This document shows, one piece after another, positions 20,360 to 35,300 of a stretch of 64,000 nucleotides of DNA. Numbering within the stretch: position 1 is the stretch's first letter; each line of letters begins with the position of its first letter. The translations under genes and the position numbers were made by a program. This DNA is from Anseranas semipalmata (lineage: Eukaryota > Chordata > Aves > Anseriformes > Anseranatidae), in contig VXAA01001428.1 in NCBI GenBank assembly GCA_013399115.1, forward strand, positions 204,823 through 268,822, written 5' to 3'. The notes beneath the pieces were generated by a model. That model made no database searches. It was not told the DNA's origin and was given only the letters and a program-made list of their open reading frames with translations.

Positions 20360-23300
20360 CTGTGAGAAGCATTAAAATAACACAGTCACAATCAGTCATC
20401 AATAGTTATATTTCTTGGTTAAGCTAAATAGTATGAGGGTAGAAACGCACAGTGTGTGCATGCACACAGATACTGTGTTTGATCTGTAGATGACTCCTAA
20501 CTATAAAGTGAAAAGAGCTGGGCCTTAAACTGCTGCCTGGCACAACACATGCCACAACAGCAGTACTGAGTAGCCAGTTGTCTCCCTGCCAAGATACAGG
20601 GATCTCTAGGCTGCCTTGGTGTGCCAGGGAGCCCTTCAAGAACCAATGCTCTGGCACACACAAGAACTTTTCCCTTCCCCTTATCTAGGTATCCTTTGTA
20701 AACCACTTTTTGCCCTTACCCTTCTCCGTTTTTGTCTGTGCAGCGTATATCCGCTCCTTGGCCACTGAAAGTGTCATAAGAGTTCAGAGTCCAGCTGGTG
20801 AATTGTGAAGGGAGACGGGCAGCATCAAAAGACAAAAATGCCGCTGCCCTTGTTTTGAGCCATTGGCAGCCCGTTTATTCACATTGCCAATTTCTGTAGC
20901 GACTCATTTCAGAATTTCGATTTTAAAAGCACTTCTAAATGGTCCCATCAAAAGTGCAATGCCAATGCAGTGTTATTCTTACTACCAAACTGCATGTGCA
21001 GTTTTGTTCAGCACTTATGAAGAGAGATTCCAAAGAAAAAGCCCAAATCTATTTATCCCTTTCTGCTTTTCTTTTTGAGAATATAAACACCTACTTACTT
21101 TCCATAAAACAGCAACTAATATTAACAGCAAGAGGAGTCCAGCCAATATACTGCCAATCACAACACCAACTGGTATCTCAGCTTTCTCATCTGGCTTCAT
21201 TATTGTAACTGGGATCTGAAAGCAGGGAGATGGTGTGTTAAGGGTTAATGTTAACTGCATGTAAAGTAGGATTTGTAAACCAAGTATTTATCGAGAATAG
21301 CTGTGCTGCATGCATTCCAGGATCAATGACTGGAACACACCAACCCTCTCACTGGTGTCCACAGGCACCTGCTTGCACCACAGTAGCACAGGGCAGTGGC
21401 AGTTAGCGATTAGGGACTGTCATCACTCTTGGCCATACACAACATGTAGAGAAGCAATCTCTTCCTTTCAGCTTTCCGCCTTTCCACTAATGAGTTCTTT
21501 CAGAGTTGTCCCCACAGTGCATGGACACCCTACCACTAGATAAACCAGAGATGCTTAAATGCAGGCTGGGAATTGCCTTGCATAGAGCCCCATCTGCTCA
21601 AAACAAACTTCTGCATCAGCTAAAGAACTACTTCCAGCTGAGTGTTTTCAGAGTCCATTATCTGTGGTGGGCAGCCGTAGGAGGCAATACTAATCATAGA
21701 GGCCAGACACCACCATGCAGTCACTGCGGCTGCTGAAATTTCTTCCCCCCCAGCCTGGCCAGTACCACTTGTCTCCTTTGTCTCTGTTCCTACCTTCCTG
21801 CAAACCACAAACAGCTTGCTAGTCTTGTCGTGTTCATCTGCGTTCTCCTGAGTTAACTTCATGAATTTGCAGTAAGATGTATGGGTCAAACAGGAGTGCT
21901 TCTAGCACACCTGTGCTTCCTGAGAGCTCACAGAACAGCATATAGTGTCTGTAAGTTCATTTTCAGGTGATACTGTATCTAGTTGCATTGAGTATAACCA
22001 ACTATATAGTTGCATATAACGTAGTTGCTCAGGGAGATATTGCTCTACTATTTATGAACTGTCAAATCTTTGGAGTTAAGCTTGGAATGAGATGCATTTA
22101 GCATGAAGTGTTTTTTTTTTTTTTGCTTCCTGAAACTTGATAAAAGAAGTCATGCTGGTTTACTTTCTCAGGGTTGCTTGCTCAGTGCATTTGTCTGGTG
22201 TAATTTAATCCTAAGCTTTCTGGGAAACTTGCACTAAACTGACATCTCAATGATTTAAGTAATTTCTGCTGGAAGGCTCTAATGTTGTGTTAGGTGTGGC
22301 TATATGTATTCATTTCACTGAGGCAGGCTGGCTTTAGGTATTTTCTAACAGAATAGCCATAATGATGATTATAGCAGGTTAACGTTCTGTCCTCCAGCTG
22401 GCAGTCCTTCCCAGCTTGGAAAAAATCTGAAAGCTTTTACGCAAAAATATCAAGCAGTTTCCCCACCTAGCATCACGAGGTAATATTAATTAATTTGACT
22501 ACATGGCAACCCAGTTCATCCAAATTAAAAAGCCAGTCTCATTTCTATGTGCAGTTAGCCTAGTAATGCTTTCTCCATTAGATGAACAGTGAAGTGGAAC
22601 TGTTGGAATGGTAAATTTATGCCTAAGAACAAATGTCTTCCTTAAAGTCAAATTGCAGTCAGTAATACACCATGGTTGGAATTCACCTCATCTAATGTTA
22701 TATCTGCAATTTAGCCCTTGGCTTCCAATGGAGAAGGATAGGCTTTTTTGTGGCATAATTCGTCTTACCTACTTTTAGCATCACCTTTAAGATGAGATGA
22801 ATTGCATCTCAAAAATATCTATTCTTTCTGCTGATTAGAGTTTATAGGAGCGCTAACTCCTGTGTGGATATCTAATGTAGATACTAAGTTGGATGAATCC
22901 TACCACCTCAGTTGCTTGTCTAAAATAGCAGTGTAACTAGGAAACAAACTCAGATTGCTACTGCACTGTCCAATTCCAAAGGAAGTGGACACTCAGCACA
23001 CTTCAAATACAGGTATGTAATTTTTCTGCAAAAACATGGCATTATTTCCAGGCCTACACATATATTTCCTTTTCCTTCTTCAGGGTTTGGAAGTTTCCCA
23101 GGATACAAAAGGATCTGTTTAGAGGTTCTTTCCAAAAAAAAAAAAAAAAAAAAAAGAAAAGAAAGAAATCAAATGATTCCTGAGAAAATAATGACAAAAA
23201 TAGTTTTGAAATATGGTCTTATTTCCACATTGAGATAGGTCAATCAGTAACTGTCTTGGTACATAACTGAATTTTCCATTGGCTGTGAATGGACTATCCT

Positions 23301-26300
23301 ACATACTCTCACAGATATTTGACTCCCTTACTAACTTGTGTTTTGGTCTTCAAAGGCTCTGATTATTTTTATGGATGAAAGAGGCTGGTAAATCCTGTAA
23401 AAATAAATCTAAACTAAGTCTTGCAAATGGAAGAGTGTTACATTCTAGATAAGTCAAGAGAACAAGGTATTTTTTTTATTACAAAAGCATGGTAAAAATG
23501 TATACTTCAAGTGCTGTTTATGTTTTTATTTAGTGGATGGAAACCTTGGGAAAAGGATTCTAAACTAACAAAGTGGTAGTCTGGTGACTTTTCCTGAGAT
23601 TAGCTGTGTCCATATTGTCCATATTACAGCTATTCCATATGCAAAAATACTCCACAGTCTTTCACAAATGAGATTAAGTATATTTGCTGCAGATCTGTGC
23701 AAAACATCTGTCTACAAATATCAAAGCAAATACACTTAACAGAAGTAAGACTATAAATCAGATTTGCTAAAATGTTTCCCAGAGCTCATTTATCTACAAC
23801 AATTAATTCTGTTGGAGAAAGAAGTCCAAATTTTGATCTTTTCATGCACAGGAAGCTAAATGAATTTTGGAAGTTTTCAACTGAGTTTTGCTGGTAGTTC
23901 TATAATCTATTCAAAATCTGCAGATTGCAGACTTGCAAACTGTCTGGCTTATATCTCTCTCAGTTGAAACTAAAACATTTTAGTAACGTAAGGGAGTTTG
24001 TATATCCCAAAAGATATGTTAGTTCAACATATTCAAATGTCATCAGATCTTGTAATTTGCTATGTACTGCTAAATGACACTGAAAATTACATATTATCAG
24101 TTTAATTCTGGAAAAGATAAACTGAAAAAATCTACTTATCCATCACTTACAGTTAGGGTATTCTCTCCAATTATAAATAAATCAGTGTTATGCGTATCAA
24201 TTTCTGCCTCTGCAGAGAGTTGCAATGTCTGGAAGGTTGACTGAAAGAGAAGATTAAAAAACAACTGTAAAACTCTGTTACAGGACAATTGAATTAGCAT
24301 ATAGACATCCTAAAGTAATTATCTTGTTTTGAAATGAAGTCTTCAGAACCAGGAGGAATTCACAGTATTAAGAAAATTAAAATGATCTTTCTTTTTATTT
24401 GTCCCAAGCTAATGTGTCTATGAAAGTAATTATGTATCACTAATCCAGACTTAATTTTGCTGGTTTTACTTATTAGCTTTTCTTTAACAAATAGTTCAAG
24501 CAAAAATAGAATAATTTGATTATATATCCATTTTTATAGTTACTTCAAAGCTGTCACTACTGCTAGTAGGGAAGAGATGGGGAAAAATATAACAGTAAGA
24601 GAGGGAGAAATATCTCTGGCCTTTGAAAGAAATGGAAATTGGATGTTCTTTCCCTTCTTTTCCCCCTCACCTCTATCCAATGCTTCTCTGTTTTTCCTTG
24701 TTTACTTTTTCCTACTACAATCTGTTCCTCTCCACTGGTCAAGTTCTGACATCATGCCCTCAGCTTAAACAAAGACGACAAAAATCTACGCCAATTCCCA
24801 TTTGAAAAGGGACCTTGTGCCAGATACCACTTCCTCTGCAAATGTATCCAGAGGCAGAGGAGCATGTCTGTGCTGTCACTGCCAGCTCAGTGTTGCTCTT
24901 ATCCCTGTGCCACTTCCCACATGCTGTGGGCATGGTGATCCCTGATTCCCGCAGCACCACTGAGAGCAGCTTCAGGTTCATGGGAGCACTTGCCAGCCAG
25001 TCTAGATGCAGTGAATGCTTTGTCCTTTTGCCTCTGCAACCATTTCTCTGTGGTTGGCTCTAAAAAGCCTACAGCCACTGGCAGGGCCAGGTATGGTGGC
25101 CTGACACAGGGAGCATGAGCTTTCTTTTTATTTGTCCACAGCCACTGATCTGCACTGAATTGTGCAGTGTACAGCATGCCTGCGCCATGGCCATCTGTCC
25201 AAGGGGTCTGTCCTGTGTTCCTAGATATGTGGAAACCTGCCTAAGCATGAGTCAAAGCACCTTGCTCACATCACACAGATCTTTCTTTGCTTTGATTATC
25301 TTTATCAGGTGTCGGCAAGTCTGCTGTCCTCTTCTTGGACAATGGTTGATTGCACTAAATAACAAGGCTGATGATATGCATTGTTGGGTGCTTGCAAGGG
25401 TACTTGCACTGTACATTGACAATCAAATAGAAAACAACAAAATGGGACATGAGAGGAAAACTGCAACATTTAATCTTCCCTTCCCATCTCCCAGTGGTAA
25501 ACAAATTGTTTCCACTCACTGTCTTGTGAGGGTAGCAACCTTTTATTCAGTCTCCACCTTCTGCATATCTGTCAGCACTAACAAATGTTCTTGACCCAGC
25601 TGATTTAAAAAACACCATCTTTAAAGACAGGCAGATGCTTTTCTTCACACACTTGCATAAGTATATTACACTATCAACCTGACCTTTTCCTTTTAAGAGC
25701 TGAATGCTGAAGCTGACAACAATCCCGCTGTTTAATGTCAATACCTGCCACCAGACTCGCCAGACAGACTAACGAGACTGCGTCATATTCCTGATGCTCT
25801 GTGCAAATCTAGGGCTCTAGGACAGTTTGGTTGTTTGCCTAGCTGAGGAGCCAACATAGTCTCATTTCAAAAGTCTGGTAATTGAAGATGATTTATATCC
25901 TGGAGGAGACATGATGATTTAAAATGGGAAAGTCAAGGTTTTATTGATGGATAATTTTAAGCATCTTGTAGCTCTTTAAGCAAGGACTGTTTCCTTGACA
26001 CGAACTCTAATAAAAACAAAAAATCAATTAAAGAAAAAAACCACACCTTCTCTAACAAATATACTGGCAGCACTAACAGGCTTTTCATATTTTGATCTTT
26101 TGACTTAAAATGATCAGTATGTAGCCTATGACATTCAAAAGTTAAAGCAACGTTATTTTCCAGGCTATGACTGTACTCTACTTTGCTGTCCTACATTGAG
26201 TTTTGTGGAAACTGTAGTTCCCCTTAAATGAATTTAACAGATGCAGAAAATGTTTTTACAGATGTGAAGATCTGCATTATCACTGCATTTTCATAGATTT

Positions 26301-29300
26301 TGTGGTGGACTGAAGGTTGTCAGCTCTGTTATGCAGCCTCATTACTTGTTTTACTTTTTGATTCAAGTTTTCAATCTGGAAAAACATATTAATGTGAAAG
26401 AATGTCTTTCTAGATCGGAAAGTTCTCTTTAATGAACTTTGCAAAATACCAGGAACTAGGAAGTACTTGGGTATTGGTTCCTTCATGAAGATGCAGGTGA
26501 TACTCACAGCAGCAAAGGTACCGTTCCAGATCCGTGTGGACACATTCACAAAATACTCTCCCTTCAGCATGAGGTCTTCCAGTTTGCATGCGATGGTACT
26601 GCACTTTGCATTCTTACAGTTCTTCCAGGGAAAACAGCACGGAGAGACAACAGCATGCATTAAAAAGTACACTTTAACAAACGGTCTTTTAACATCCAGT
26701 TTAAAGTTTTACTATTCAGTGCCTGCAAATTAAGTGCTTGCACACAGTGAAGAGCATGCAGTGTTTCTTCTCTCTAAGGCAGATACAGTATGTATGAGAA
26801 CATCCATAGGAGGCACTCCTGCGTTGCGAGTGGAGAATGCCATGGCCACCACAGTCATCCCCACAGGTACGGCAGTAAGGATCAGCTCTGCACCCCTGTC
26901 CTGCTGTACTGCAGGCCTGACTCTTACTCACCATTTCTTTCAAAGCTCTGAAGTTCTCTTTCTTGAAGGATGCGGAGTAAGGTCTTTTTCCTATTTGCAG
27001 TGGATTTATCTGAACTTGACAAGTAACACCTCTGGCCTAGGAAAGAGATGGCAGGAATTAAATTAGTTGACATCATACTCAACTAATTTTATAGTTATCA
27101 TAATAATATATATTTCTGATGACATGGTGGCTGTGAAATTATAGGTTGTGAATTATATAATACTGGATAATTTTGGAAACTAACAGACTCTATTTTAATC
27201 AGAATTAAACTGCGCTTATGGTATTTTTTTTTTCCCCCTTGATTAAACTGAAAGTTCTGTCCTGATCTAAAAATACCATTTTTACTATACTCTTCCCAGG
27301 AGCTTGGAGAAGGACCTAGCTGAAGAGTTCCAGGGTCATATGAAAAGTCAGCTGTGGACTGTACAGATAATTGGCATCTGCCAGTGACCAGACTGGTGTA
27401 CAGTTGATGTCATGGTCTTCCCCCATTGCTTTGTATGGAAGGGATATAGAGAAAGGGCAGAGATTCAGAGATTCTCCACACTGTGAAGGAGGTAACTGAT
27501 GTATATGGTGCTGGTTAAAACCCCAAAATATAGCAGCTTATACAGTGCAGTCCTTCACCTGATCTGTGTCAACTGCAGTTATGTACATCAGTGGGTTGTC
27601 TTTGTTGGTCAGCTCTGGAAGGTGGATTTTCACAGATGCCATCTTCACTGGAATGCTTCCTGTTGTTACCTGCAAAACAAATAACTCACAATTAATTTAG
27701 GTAGCAATGTTTACATACACATAAAGTATTTGGTATAACAAGAAAATCAGATATCACGGATGATTATGAAAGAACTGGATTCCTTTTGCATCAATATTTT
27801 TTGTATTGTCACACTTACTAGGGTAAATAATGACATTATTCCCTAGTGGAAAGTATACTGTATAGCTTCAGGCCCCTGTCTGTTTCCCTAGCAAAACTCT
27901 TATTAACTGCATGAAATATTTTTTGAAAAGCAAATATTCTGCCACAGCCAACAGGCCTTTACAACAGCAGTTACAGGAATATAAATGGAACATAATTTAA
28001 GTTTCTTCCACGTTGCATATTTGGATCTAAGTTTTTTTGATGTATGTAATAAATGCTGTGATCTGCCTAGTTCCTGCATCTGGTTTGAGCACTTAACCCT
28101 TGCCAACCAAAAAAATTTCAAATTTCAAAGTCCAAGTCTGTAAAGACTTGTTTTCCTTTATCAAGACAGCAGAAGACAAATAACCTCTGTGAACAAATAG
28201 TGTAAGTTGGCCTGAAGTTAAGCACTAACCATCTTCCAGGTATGTAAACAGTGCAGGACCAATCCCTTCAACCATTCTACTCACGCATTAAGTACAAATT
28301 TCATCCTTGACCTCATAAAGACTGTTAGCGTTTATCCCCTAGCTTTCTGCAATTTTTTCCCTATATGACTGATTCAAAAGCATCAAAATCAGACAGTGAA
28401 ATCAGAAGCGTTTTTTTCAACTGTGTTTTGGGACCCAGCTGCAGGAGGAGGTCAGGCAGCTTCTCAAAACAGAACCAGAAACATTTACTAACCTTAACTG
28501 AGAAGTTGAATGTGGGGCCAATATCTTCAAAATTATTCACAGTGGAAGGAATGTTATGGCCAGAGTATACTTCATAGAAGTTGATGTTGGCAAGCCTAGT
28601 TAACAACCATAAAACAATACATTTCAGTTCGGCAGCTACTTTGAAAACATATGCAACTGGATGTGCGTTGGTTTAAGTTTGTGAAACAGGTCAGAAGTAT
28701 AATCACAGGAAAAATCAGTCACTTGTGCTGCTGTTTGAACTTTACAAATTTAGTTAAGAAAATAAGTGCTATACTGAAGCCCAAAGCCAAGCAAGCATGT
28801 GAAGACAGCAGGCAGCATGAAATGTAGGCTTTGCTCAGACTCCTGCACCCTACAGTGCATTCAGTGCCCTACTGCCAGCTGAATTCCCAGGCAGAAATCA
28901 CAACTTTTGGCCCTAATGCCCTATGCTGCAGGTGGGTTTATTTCCTCACTGCCTGGGCGTGGAAACACACAGCACCCTGTTTGTGTTTGTGGCACATTTC
29001 TTACAGCCCTCAGTTTCCTCTGGGCCACTTTCTGTATTACTATTGTTTTTACCATTCAAAATTTCCAAAGTAATGGGAAGGTGGTTGCAGCCTACCACAT
29101 CATGAAATTACAGGTGTGTGATGGAAAAACATGGTGTGAGGGCTTGTGGATGCTCGAGGGGCTCAACCAGGTGAGACTGTGCTGAAAGACAACAAAAGCA
29201 TCCCTGTGTAGTTAATTGCATCCATGTGCTCCTTGTGAGCAACTCCTCTGCTGAACCATCCCATAATTTTTCTGATCTTCATCCTACAGGAAGCTTATTT

Positions 29301-32300
29301 GAGGAGTTTAAAATAAAAAAAGCTGGGGAGTGAGTTTACAAGGAGCAGAGGCTATCGTGACTCCTACACCAGCTCTTCATGTAGCACAAAGTGCAAATCC
29401 CTTCTGTTTAGCAGTGCAGCTCTGCCCATTTAATCTGGGTAATATCTGTGCATACAATCCCAAATTAGTATGTGCAGTCTCACAGAGGTGCTTCCTGATC
29501 AGTTGTGCTCTTCCATACTGTGTCAGGGATCCTTTTCATTCCTCCATGCTTTCTGCCACCGGCCCTTTCCTCAAAGGGCCTCTTGACAAGGACTCCTAGG
29601 AAAACCCATGTGAACAGTTTTCTGCTTCCTTATTGCTCAAGTCACCACCTTCTAGTTTACATAGTATCATTTTCCTTGTCCTTGCAGAAGTCACTGATAA
29701 GACTGATTCTGACCTCTGAAAACCCAGATTAGGAGGTTTTTCACTAGAAAAGCCTCTCTTCAGTGAGATAACACTTTTTTTTCTCAACCCTTGTAATTTA
29801 CAACTAACTAATTTAACTAACAGTTAGTTATTTTCTAAGTTACCTGCCTCAGGAAGGAACTATCTCCAGATGGATATTTCCTAAGTGTTAGAGGGTGTAT
29901 AAATGAGCTAACTCCAAGGGAAGCATTTAAAATTGTATGTTGGCTTAATGTGTACTTCATTCAGTTCTTTTACACTGGCTTATCTCCAAAAATAAGTAAA
30001 ATCCTTTTTCTGACTGTAGAGATTCCTGCATGCCTTGACTTGCATATGAAATTGCATTTTCTCATACTTCAGGAGATGCACCTGAATTTGAAACCCTATT
30101 TTTCCTTGAGCAACTCTTCTATAGGCTCTCTGCCTGGTCTCTTTTGAAGCACCGAGTTTCTGTTCTTAGTTCTCAGCTAAATTAAATTTGCTGATTCCAG
30201 TTTGAACCGTCTCAAATTCCTAGGAAGCTAATACTTAAGTTGGTGTGATAGCCACCTACTCAGATGCTTCTGTAGTCTCTGTGCTGCTGCTAATTTGAAT
30301 AACAAACACTCTTCTTCTGCTGAAGTCTCATGTGACTTTCTCAGTGAGTTGAAAGAACTTGCATCGCTGACCTAAATACATGCTTTTCAGCAACTAAAAA
30401 AATCTGAAAAATTCTGCAAGACTAGAACTGGTGTACCCAACTGTGGTGAACCCTGGGCCTTAGAATATTTTGAAACTGCTGCTGCAAAGGAAGTTATTAA
30501 AATCAGCTTCTGTAGTGTGGTCCATATTGATGCAATGACCTGAGCTGGACGTTCTTGTGGTTATGGTGGCCTTTAAACATTCATTTCCTAAATTCATTGT
30601 TGCTGTACATTTTTAGGCAGCTTCCTCTTTTTTCACACTTCTGTCATTGTTTGAATAATTGCCGTTTATTTTCTACCATCTTATGTTTATTAATTTTGGA
30701 ATGCTTTGGGTTGCAAAAGGATTTTTTTCCACCAATGGAATCAGATATAACTACATACATCTTATCCTAGAAATCCAGCAAATAGGAAAGATAAAGCTTT
30801 TCTTTGATGGAAAATAAAATAGCCATATTTTTGTTTCATTTGTAATTTCAGTTAAACTAGGAATTAATCTTGTCTGGAACGTTAACAGACTAATTACTGT
30901 TTCAGTGCATCCCAAATCACTGGACGTTTCAAGGGCTGAAGATAAGAGGTTTCAAGGGCATGAAATCAAGATGAAATCAAGATCAGTCTTACAAGGATTT
31001 TTTTTTCTCTCTCTCTCTCTCTTCCCCTGCCTAACTGTCTCTCCTTACAAAATGCACTTCTCAGGGTAAAGCATCCATCACACAACAGCCTAGACCTGCC
31101 TTCCAAGGCAGGCAAAGGAAAAGGGCTGATGCCAGGAGCCAAGTCTCTGGGCATGTGGCAAAGTGGGGTGTGCTGCTTCCACTGCCATGGCAGGGAGGCT
31201 GGGAAAAGAAAGGGAGGCTGCAGCAAAGAAGCATCTGTCATGTGCCACCTCAGGTTTTAGTTCAAATTGTTATCTCAAACTGCTAGCAAAAACTTGCATT
31301 TTTGGTCCAGGTTCAACAACTATGTCCATATATATATATATATTTATTACACGTGTATATATATATATTTATTTAAATTTCTTTTAAATTCATGCTTCGA
31401 GGAGCATGAATTTGAACTGGAGAATTTTGTTTCTTTTTTGTTGTTGGGGTGGTCAGTTTTGATCTGTTTAACTCCAGATTTGATCCAAATTCAGTAACAT
31501 TTGAGACCAGAGGCCCACCCTGATATATAGCATACACTGATTTTATTATCAAAACCACAAGCAGTGTTTGGGTTTTACAGGTTCCATTCATGTGAGCATT
31601 TGATCAATTGTAACAATTGTACAGTGGTAAACATGGATCCATAATTTCTTACTACATATTCTATAAGTTTTTACATGTAAGATTATTGGAAGAACATAAT
31701 GTTCTGCTATTGCTGACGATGTGGCAATTTCTTATGACTTCCAAAATGAAAACGAAGTTTCACCATATTATCAGTGCTCTTCCAAGACTATTACTGTATT
31801 CCGTTGCCTTTGAAAACATGACAATGACTCTTTCCATTATTCAACATACCTTGTGAAGTGAATTTCTGCATCATACCGCAAAGGAATTGATAAGCTGATC
31901 TGGTTGTCCAGTTCTTGCCCTTCCTTACTTTCACTGTGCATCAAAACACATTTAAGTCAGGTGTTACAATATTATTTTATACAAATATGGTATTAATACA
32001 AAATTTGCTTTCATAAAATTTTATACTTTACCTCAGTGCATGAAAACTTAGAACTGCCATATTCTGAAGATTTTTCAGGTTAAAATCAAAACTAATATCA
32101 AAAGATACCTATGGAAGAGACAAGGAACACACAATAAATGAGATGATGATAGAACACCAAAAGCACTTAGCAACAGCGACATTATTATTCCTATGTGCAA
32201 ACATCTAGAATTGCCCTCTGTAACTGAATTCTCCTATTTCTGTGTACTATCTCAGTTGTTTTGTTCTCTCTTTTATGTATAAATTGACATCATTATGTAA

Positions 32301-35300
32301 ACATTACAGATAATATATAACTAGCTACAGGCTGCAGCAAAAGGTGTTTGGATTGCTTCAGTCACATGTTTTTAAACACCAGTACTGACATAAGATTTTT
32401 ATTTACTTTTTTCTTCCATTCATTGCAACAGGTCCGCTTTGACCAATGCCATTAAAAGTCCAGAACAAACTAACTTGTTAGATCTGTTTTTTTTTTTCCT
32501 TTGTTTTGCAGAACGTCATTTTTATATTATCTCTGGCAAGTTTCTTATTGCTCCAATTGACTATGTTAGAGGTTGGAACCCTATTTCTGTTTTGTCCCAG
32601 GGGAATAAGAGATTAAAACGAGGGATATCCCGAGATTTATGGTATATATGAGAAAAAGGATAGATGATCTATCCTAGGGCTGTGTGGGTCACCCCTCTCC
32701 TCTCAAGGCAACCGTGCTTCTTTGCAGGGATGAGATGCACAGAGCAGGAGAGGAGCTGCCTCTGGTTCACTCAGCAGCAGGGGCTTGATGGAGCTGTGCT
32801 GAGCTCCCGAGAGGCTTCGCACGACGCCTGGCTGCTCTCAGCTCCTGTCCCCAGCCTTCACTCTCCAAGAGTTACAAAGCTGCAGGGGCATTGGTATCCA
32901 GGGGCAGAGAGAACTGTGCTTTAGGGCATTTTTTTTCCTTTAATCTGTCACAAAAGTTTAGCCCTTAGGTTGCTTTTTTTAGTGGCTCTGAAACTCAAGG
33001 GAAGTAAATTATTGCCAAATCTAAAAATGCTCACCAGCAGTACATGCAGATACAGGGGAAAACAACAATAACAACAGCAAAGCTTTGGGGTATCATTCAA
33101 GGTTATTTAAATGTGTTAGCTGTACCTGTTGTCCTGTTCGGAAAACAGGATAGCTTATTTGGCAAATGACTGTAGTTTGCGCTGTTCCTGTCTGACATGA
33201 GACTTCAGTCCCATCACTCTGCAGAGGAAACAGAAAAGTCATCTTAATACCACTTTTTTGATAAAAGACAGGAATTTCACAGCCTGCACCTTCAACAGGA
33301 CCTGTGTTCCACTACGGAGTAGTACAAGTAGGTGTTACAGCAATAATTCCTGAAGATGAGATGCTTGGGGAAGAGAGGCAGGGCTAGGGCTGAGGCAAGA
33401 GAAAGGCGGGATAAGGACTTGTCCTGTGTGATTTCTGATGATCTTGTGAGAATTTTGTGATGGGCTTGGAAGAATTTTTTCACTAGGAGGAATTTTTTCA
33501 CTCAGAGGGTGGTGAGGCACTGGAACAGGTTGCCCAGAGAGGTTGTGGATGCCCCATCCCTGGAAGCATTGAAGGCCAGGCTGGATGTGGCACTGGGCAG
33601 CCTGCTGTAGTGGCTGGCAACCCTGCCCAGAGCAGGGGGGTTGAAACTAGATGATCTTTAAGGTCCTTTTCAACCCAGGCCGTTCTATGATTCTATGATT
33701 CTATGAAGAAGGAATACAGACCAGAGAGTACAGGCCACCTACTGCATTAACTCTTACCATGCTTTTTACAGTAGTATTACAGAACTTTGTTACAGTCATA
33801 TTTGCATGACCTGAGAGACAGTTAACTATTCTCAGAATATAGTGTGCAGAGGAGAACTCTATCATACTTCTTGTAGGAAAGTCTACAATACATAAAAGTT
33901 TATTTATTTCTTCGCAGAAAATTTAGCATGTCATCATCTCACATCACAGGAAAGACAAACTCATAGACCAAAGCCAGTTACCATCACGCTGAAAAGAATT
34001 CATTAAAATGTACTGCTTTTGTTAAATGCATCCCTACCAGACACTTACCATTCATGACTTATACTCCAAAAAGAAAAAAAACATACATTCTCTGCATTGA
34101 AACAGGCACATATTGGGAGGCAAAAGCTTCATTTGCAGGCTGAAATACTTCTAAGCAAATTGGCTTTTAGAGTGGAAGAAAATCATAGCTCCAGTGGTCT
34201 TTTGGCATGAGTGGAGCGAGCACTTTTGCTGCACAACAGGATGGGGAGGTAGAGAGGCACCCTCAGCACTGCATGGAGTACTTCTGCCTGTTCATTGTTC
34301 AGGAAAATACCGCTCTTGGGCAGAGATGAATGCACCTATCCCTTCAGTATTGCTCCAGATTTCACCCCTAGTATTATCACACACCTCTCCAGTAGCAGCC
34401 TGATAGCAGATGCCAAGCACTGAAATCAGGAGTTCATCCTACACAAATTGTTTAGGAGTAACAGTTCAGATTAAAGATTTACTGCACTCCCTAAAACAAT
34501 CTGTAAAATTTATTTATTTTCCTTTTCTAAGACAAAATTCATTAGAAGAAGAGCTTTTGGTATAGCAATCATTTCAGTCTGATTAACTGTCTAGCTGAAA
34601 TACATGGCCTTGGCAGTAACACCATTTCTAGATCCAAAGTCTGTGATTTAAAGGTGCATCTGTGCTGCACGCTTGATTTATCAAATATGAATTCCCTGTG
34701 GCACAGCAACTGCATTCATGTTGCTGGGAGTCAAGCAGAAGATGTGGGTGCCAAAGCCTAAAGCAAGGAAAAGATGACTGAAATACTGAGGTGAGGTCAA
34801 ACTCATCAGGTTGCCAATTTTTATGCTGAGTTGGCAGAGTCTCTCCTTGACCTATATAAACTGATATGCTGAAGGGAATAATGCTGGTAGCTGCGAAAAC
34901 AAATTAGGAGAGACACACATTCTCCTTTCCTGGGACAGGCACTAATAGAAAGAAAAAAATGTTTTTCTAAGTAGCTGGAAAATGGTGGCAATAACAGAAA
35001 CAGTGAAGATGAGTACCACGTACCGGTAAAGATGAAGAAGCAAAAAACAAGTTGTCTGAAAATGTAGCCTGGATTCTGGTGTTGTATGCATTTTCTTTTT
35101 TATTTCTCAATTTCACATTGAATGTTAGTCTTTTGTTTTTGCTGCTGACAATGAACTGCTGTTTGCTGTTGGAAAATAAAGTTCAAAGTTGTAAACAGAG
35201 TTACTAGAACAGCTGTGGATCGTGAAAAATGTATCATACTGTGTTGCCTCTAGCCAACAAAGGATAACAAGCACAGCAAGACATTCCCTACGTTCTATAT

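Larger units (their letters stand above)
20360..28492 (-). other. ITGA2 introns 24-29 (non-coding parts)
   Basis: Introns 20360-21098, 21216-24150, 24241-26507, 26622-26931, 27037-27558 and 27670-28492. All use GT-AG boundaries. Intron 28 carries a 22-nt A run (23134-23155). No nested gene was recognised. The 159-codon + strand frame near 25115-25594 looks like chance. Confidence 0.75.
33219..35023 (-). other. ITGA2 intron 20
   Basis: Contains a CR1 3' fragment (about 33465-33706, + strand). No other feature was recognised. Confidence 0.8.

Noticed and set aside
25115..25594. 159-codon + strand open frame in ITGA2 intron 28
   Set aside because: No recognisable domain, no promoter or splice context, ordinary intronic composition; one such frame in 64 kb is expected by chance.
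32664..32924. 86-codon + strand frame in a GC-richer part of ITGA2 intron 21
   Set aside because: No family resemblance and no splice signals; probably chance.
33292..33520. - strand frames over the CR1 copy
   Set aside because: Reverse-strand shadows of the retrotransposon.
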